Assembly: GCA_001797815.1 (NCBI GenBank)
Contig: MGQK01000040.1
Coordinates: 6,079 to 32,328 of the forward strand
Direction of reading: 5' to 3'
DNA from: Deltaproteobacteria bacterium RBG_13_61_14
GTDB lineage: Bacteria; RBG-13-61-14
Length of the DNA stretch: 26,250 bases
Below are positions 23,282-26,250 of this stretch, one piece after another. Positions within the stretch are counted from its first letter, which is position 1. Every line of letters begins with the position of its first letter. The translations under genes were made by a program, and so were the position numbers. The notes below the pieces were generated by a model. The model was not told the origin of the DNA. It worked only from the letters and a program-made list of their open reading frames with translations, and ran no database searches.

Positions 23282-23314
23282 AAAGCGGACCGGGTTCGGG
23301 AAAAAGGGGGAAAG

Positions 23315-24694
23315 ATGGCCAGTCAGGCGGACACGGTGATCATCGGCGGGGGAGTGGGAGGCACGGCCCTGGGTGCGCTCCTGGCCTCGGCCGGGCAACG
23401 GGTGATCCTGGTGGAGAAGAACCGCATCATCGGGGGACGGTGCGCTTCCTACACCCGGGACGGGTTTGTGGTGGACGTGGGGGTTCACCTGTTCGGCCTG
23501 GGCGAGAAGGGTCCGCTGGGCGAAGTGTGCCGCCGGGCCGGGGAGCCGGAGGCCATCTCCTGGGTCCTGGCCCGGCACCCCCGGGTCTCGGTGCATTTCC
23601 GGGGCCAGACCCAGGCCTTTACCCGGGAGATGATGAGCGCCAATGTCAAAAAGAATGAGTTGGGCAACCTGGCCCGGATCATGCTCCAGGTGATGCAGAT
23701 GAAAGAAGAGGAGTTGAGCCGGCTGTGGCATACCCCGCTTCGGGAATGGCTGGCCGGCTTCACCGCCGACCCGTCGGTGCACGGCCTGTTCGCGATGCTC
23801 TGCGGCATCTATTTTTGCATCACCCCGGAGGTGGCCAGCGCCGCGGAATTTATCCGGACCCTGCGGGAGGTGATGGCGGCCCGGAGTTCGGCTTATCCTC
23901 GCGGGGGCTGCGGGGCGATTCCCCGGGCTTTTCAGCGGATCCTGGAAAAGCACGGCGGCGAGGCGCGGTTGGGATGTCCGGCGGAAAAGATCCTGATCGA
24001 GCAGGGCCGGGCCCGGGGCGTGATGGCCGGGGGCGAGGTGATCGAAGCCGGCCGGGTGGTGTCCAACGCGGACATCAAAGCCACCATCGGCGGCCTGGCC
24101 GGGGCCGAGCACTTCCCCTCCGACTATGTCCAGCGGATCCAGGGGCTGACTTGGACCGCGCACGTGGTGGCTTTGAAAGTGGCTCTGGATACCAAGGTCA
24201 CGGACCAGAAGATGATCATGTATCTGCCGGACTTGAGCGAGGAGGAGATGGCGAAACTCCAGAGGCAATACCTGGAGGGGGGATCCCTGCCCATGGTGGC
24301 CGGGGGCATGCTCAACTCGCCCACCAACTTCGATCCCGACCTCGCTCCCCCTGGCCGGCAGTTGATCTTCTTCGGCACCCGGTGCGAGCGCCATCAAGAC
24401 TGGGGAAAATGGGGAGAGATCATGATGGATGCTCTCTGCCAGGTATTCCCCGGCATCGAAAAGCACGTGTTGTGGACCGCCCTAGACTCGCCCGACACGG
24501 TGGAGCGCTATGCGGGGGAAGAGGGCAATGTCATCGGCGTGGGCCAGACCGTGGACCAGATCCATGAGCGCCGGCCCCATCACCAGACCCCGGTTAAGGA
24601 TCTTTTCCTGTGTAGCGCCGAGGCCGGCGGCCATGGCATCGGCACCGAACTCGCCGCATCCTCCGCCCTCGAGCTGGCGGAAAAACTGCTTTGA
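23315..24694 (+). CDS. CrtI-like phytoene desaturase-family FAD oxidoreductase
   Basis: A 459-aa amino-oxidase/CrtI-superfamily flavoprotein. It opens with VIIGGGVGGTALGALLASAG, the acidic LVEKN end and the IGGRCASY motif, and has the C-terminal FLCSAEAGGHGIGTELAAS flavin motif typical of carotenoid desaturases and isomerases. ATG 23315 is used because GGGGGAAAG lies just upstream and the promoter -10 (23276-23281) would fall inside any longer version. It is followed 28 bp later by a DUF422/CruF-like membrane protein, which supports a carotenoid or other polyisoprenoid pathway. Whether it desaturates, isomerises or saturates is not shown by sequence. Confidence 0.85.
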   Translation: MASQADTVIIGGGVGGTALGALLASAGQRVILVEKNRIIGGRCASYTRDGFVVDVGVHLFGLGEKGPLGEVCRRAGEPEAISWVLARHPRVSVHFRGQTQAFTREMMSANVKKNELGNLARIMLQVMQMKEEELSRLWHTPLREWLAGFTADPSVHGLFAMLCGIYFCITPEVASAAEFIRTLREVMAARSSAYPRGGCGAIPRAFQRILEKHGGEARLGCPAEKILIEQGRARGVMAGGEVIEAGRVVSNADIKATIGGLAGAEHFPSDYVQRIQGLTWTAHVVALKVALDTKVTDQKMIMYLPDLSEEEMAKLQRQYLEGGSLPMVAGGMLNSPTNFDPDLAPPGRQLIFFGTRCERHQDWGKWGEIMMDALCQVFPGIEKHVLWTALDSPDTVERYAGEEGNVIGVGQTVDQIHERRPHHQTPVKDLFLCSAEAGGHGIGTELAASSALELAEKLL

Positions 24695-24722
24695 CCGTTG
24701 CGAAGGTCCTGGAGGGGGACCC

Positions 24723-25556
24723 ATGACCCAAGCTCACCTGGAACCTGCACCGGCCGCCACCGCGGCCGAACGGAGGGTGATGGCAGCGCTCTGCATCCTG
24801 GTCGGGCTCGGGGTCATCCTCTCCACCGTGCTCCACCATCTTTTCCCCCAAGTCCTTCACGTCCCGCCCAATGTGGGCGTCCCCCACTCCACTCTCCCGG
24901 AACAGTTCGCCCAGGATCTCGGGGCGCTCGCCCTGGCCTACCTCTGCGCCCGCCATGCCTGGACCTTCCAGGGAGGATACCGCACGGTCATTTTCCTCGC
25001 CGGCTCGTTCGTCTTCACCGGCATCGAAGAAAGCATGTGGATTATCGGCGGCCGCTTCTCGGATTTCCTGGACTCCTACTACTTCACGCGCGGGGGCTTG
25101 TGGTTCCTGGAAACGCCGGCCCAGGCCTGCCTGGGATGGTTCTTCCTCGCTTATGGATGCATGTTCATGGCCGAAATCATTTTTCCCAGGGCCCACGTTC
25201 TCCTGCGCGCGGCCGCGGCCGCGGCCTTGGCCATGGACCTCGACCTCTGGATGGATCCGATCATGACCCGGCAAGAGCATCGGGCCTGGGTCTGGCTCAA
25301 CCCGGACCAGGTCAACCTCTTCTCCATCCCCTTGCTCAACTTTGTGGGCTGGTTCCTGCTCATCTTCCTCTTTGCCATCGTCTATGAATACCTGCCCGGA
25401 ATGCGCCGCCGCCTCGGACCGGCACGCGCCGCGCTCAGGTTCTTCGGCATCCTCATGCTCTTCGAGATTGGAATCCTGGTCTTCTTTGTCGGCTACATCG
25501 TCGTCGAGCGCCGGCTGCTGCCCGAGCCGCTCAATTTCACGATCTGGGGGATTTGA
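24723..25556 (+). CDS. Carotenoid biosynthesis membrane protein (DUF422/CruF-like)
   Basis: A 277-aa integral membrane protein with about seven hydrophobic spans, for example ALCILVGLGVILSTVLHHLF and FVGWFLLIFLFAIVYEYL. Motifs typical of the DUF422/CruF family include FTGIEESMWIIGGRFSDFLD, DLWMDPIM, and VNLFSIPLLNFVGWF. CruF-type proteins hydrate the psi-end of carotenoids. ATG 24723 follows GGAGGGGG. An upstream in-frame extension overlaps the CrtI-like gene and is rejected. It lies between the CrtI-like gene and a small membrane protein in one unit. Its exact activity is inferred from the family and neighbours only. Confidence 0.78.
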   Translation: MTQAHLEPAPAATAAERRVMAALCILVGLGVILSTVLHHLFPQVLHVPPNVGVPHSTLPEQFAQDLGALALAYLCARHAWTFQGGYRTVIFLAGSFVFTGIEESMWIIGGRFSDFLDSYYFTRGGLWFLETPAQACLGWFFLAYGCMFMAEIIFPRAHVLLRAAAAAALAMDLDLWMDPIMTRQEHRAWVWLNPDQVNLFSIPLLNFVGWFLLIFLFAIVYEYLPGMRRRLGPARAALRFFGILMLFEIGILVFFVGYIVVERRLLPEPLNFTIWGI

Positions 25557-25557
25557 A

Positions 25558-25770
25558 ATGACCTCACCCGGCCGCTCCCGAACCGGCCAAGCGATCCATT
25601 ACTTTCCGATTCTGGCGGTGATGATCTTCTGGCTGGGCGCCGGCCTGATCGGTTCGCTTTTGGTCGCCACCCCGCACATCACCCGCCTGGGCTTGGTTAC
25701 CCTGCCGCTTCTGGCCGCGGCCGTCGCGGCGAGCATCAAAATTCATCGGGCGTTGAACAAGAAAGATTGA
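25558..25770 (+). CDS. Small two-span membrane protein
   Basis: A 70-aa protein with two hydrophobic segments, YFPILAVMIFWLGAGLIGSL and LGLVTLPLLAAAVAASI, and a basic tail. I do not recognise a family. Its ATG begins one base after the stop of the DUF422 gene (TGAAATG), so it is probably translationally coupled to it and may be a subunit or stabiliser of that membrane enzyme; this is inference. Confidence 0.65.
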   Translation: MTSPGRSRTGQAIHYFPILAVMIFWLGAGLIGSLLVATPHITRLGLVTLPLLAAAVAASIKIHRALNKKD

Positions 25771-25783
25771 GGCAGTAATCGGA

Positions 25784-25911
25784 TGTGCGACCTAAAAGGT
25801 GAGATGCTGGCAAGTTGTAGTAGTTGTGGTGCAGGCCTCTGGCCTGCTCCCGGCCTCTGATGGGCAGGCGGGGACGCCTGCACCACAAATCACCACCATT
25901 TAGGTCGCACA
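25784..25911. repeat. 128-bp nested inverted-repeat element
   Basis: Outer arms TGTGCGACCTAAA (25784-25796) and TTTAGGTCGCACA (25899-25911) are a perfect 13-bp pair. Inner arms TTGTGGTGCAGGC (25824-25836) and GCCTGCACCACAA (25876-25888) are another perfect 13-bp pair, and GCCTGC (25842-25847)/GCAGGC (25864-25869) pair inside. It looks like a MITE- or REP-doublet-like element between convergent genes. Confidence 0.82.
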
Positions 25912-25933
25912 CCCGCAGAAATCTTGCTCGTTC

Positions 25934-25965
25934 AAGGATCAGGGATTAATTCTCCCCTGATCCTT
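25934..25965. terminator. 11-bp hairpin at the end of the (-) SRPBCC gene
   Basis: AAGGATCAGGG (25934-25944) and CCCTGATCCTT (25955-25965) pair perfectly. The stem overlaps the stop codon (25964-25966) of the (-) gene. No U-run follows on either strand, so termination efficiency is doubtful. Confidence 0.45.
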
Positions 25966-26250
25966 AAGGCGCAGGTTCGGGCCGGGCCGGGGCGGGCTTG
26001 GGTTGGTCTTTCCGCTCCAGGGCGACCTGGTCGCAACGTTGCTTGACCGCGGCGATCCCGGCGATGACCGCGCGTTCGGTCAGGGTCTGGGAAAGAAAGG
26101 CCGGCACTTCAAAGACCAGCTTGCTATCCGACCAATACTGGAAGATCACGCCGCCGCGATAGGGGAAGAAATCCCAGCCGGCCTGGATATCCTCGAAGAA
26201 GCGGCGGGGGCGGTCTGGGTCCAGGTGGGCCTTGATGGTCTTCTTCTGAT
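25964..26250 (-). CDS. SRPBCC/START-like protein, C-terminal part (cut by window edge)
   Basis: The frame is open from the window edge to the stop, giving the last 95 or so residues. The stretch FFPYRGGVIFQYWSDSKLVF and the long C-terminal helix (LSQTLTERAVIAGIAAVKQR) match the end of an SRPBCC/START helix-grip domain, with a Pro/Ala-rich tail (KPAPARPEPAP). It resembles in type the tandem-SRPBCC protein at 7251-8549 but is not a close copy. A GTG at 26149 would only give an internal fragment; the true start is beyond the window. Confidence 0.62.
   Translation of the reverse strand, partial: QKKTIKAHLDPDRPRRFFEDIQAGWDFFPYRGGVIFQYWSDSKLVFEVPAFLSQTLTERAVIAGIAAVKQRCDQVALERKDQPKPAPARPEPAP

Noticed and set aside
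23270-23314. Longer N-terminus for the CrtI-like protein from GTG 23270
   Set aside because: The -10 box TATAAT (23276-23281) would lie inside the coding region, and ATG 23315 has its own ribosome-binding site.

Overview
The window looks like chromosomal DNA of a GC-rich, probably anaerobic bacterium, most likely a Desulfobacterota/deltaproteobacterial lineage or a relative. This is inferred from gene content only: a 2-oxoacid:ferredoxin oxidoreductase subunit, a benzoyl-CoA-reductase/2-hydroxyacyl-CoA-dehydratase type subunit pair, tandem nitronate-monooxygenase-like flavoproteins, and many FAD oxidoreductases linked to isoprenoids. No rRNA, tRNA or CRISPR array was seen.

Layout. 1-5.4 kb (+): KorC/PorG-like gamma subunit, two paralogous NMO-family flavoproteins, an ACAD10-type phosphotransferase, an unknown 163-aa protein, and a CrtC-like protein with an ATGA start/stop overlap. 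5.4-8.5 kb (-): two exported proteins, one unknown and one with tandem START/SRPBCC domains. 8.56-9.33 kb: a REP-associated tyrosine transposase (RAYT) between two inverted REP palindromes. 9.4-15.2 kb (+): two 2-hydroxyacyl-CoA dehydratase-family subunits, an SCP2-like protein with no ordinary start codon, a GMC oxidoreductase with a four-cysteine motif, and a geranylgeranyl-reductase-family flavoprotein, arranged like one operon. 15.2-18.1 kb: a repeat-rich non-coding zone holding an IS110-family element. 18.1-21.3 kb (-): a strikingly A+T-rich two-gene island. 21.3-22.1 kb: another repeat zone. 22.1-25.8 kb: a divergent pair of FAD oxidoreductase transcription units, the (+) one continuing into a carotenoid (DUF422/CruF-like) membrane protein and a small membrane protein. 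The window ends inside a second SRPBCC-like gene (-).

Two things stand out. First, the A+T-rich island encodes a GXGXG beta-helix protein that overlaps an 854-aa protein joining an ADP-ribosylglycohydrolase (DraG-like) domain to a C-terminal diadenylate-cyclase-like (DAC/DisA_N) domain. This looks like an undescribed, horizontally acquired nucleotide/ADP-ribose module. Second, the IS110 element sits inside a REP-like palindrome whose two halves still flank it, and an uninterrupted copy of the same 24-bp site lies 5.4 kb away. Its downstream non-coding region has segments in the right order to be target guides of a bridge RNA for that palindrome.

The central (+) genes probably act together on CoA-bound or isoprenoid/sterol-like lipids (reduction, dehydrogenation, lipid binding by SCP2 and START domains), but the substrate cannot be read from sequence. 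The intergenic zones carry several dispersed short-repeat and palindrome families.
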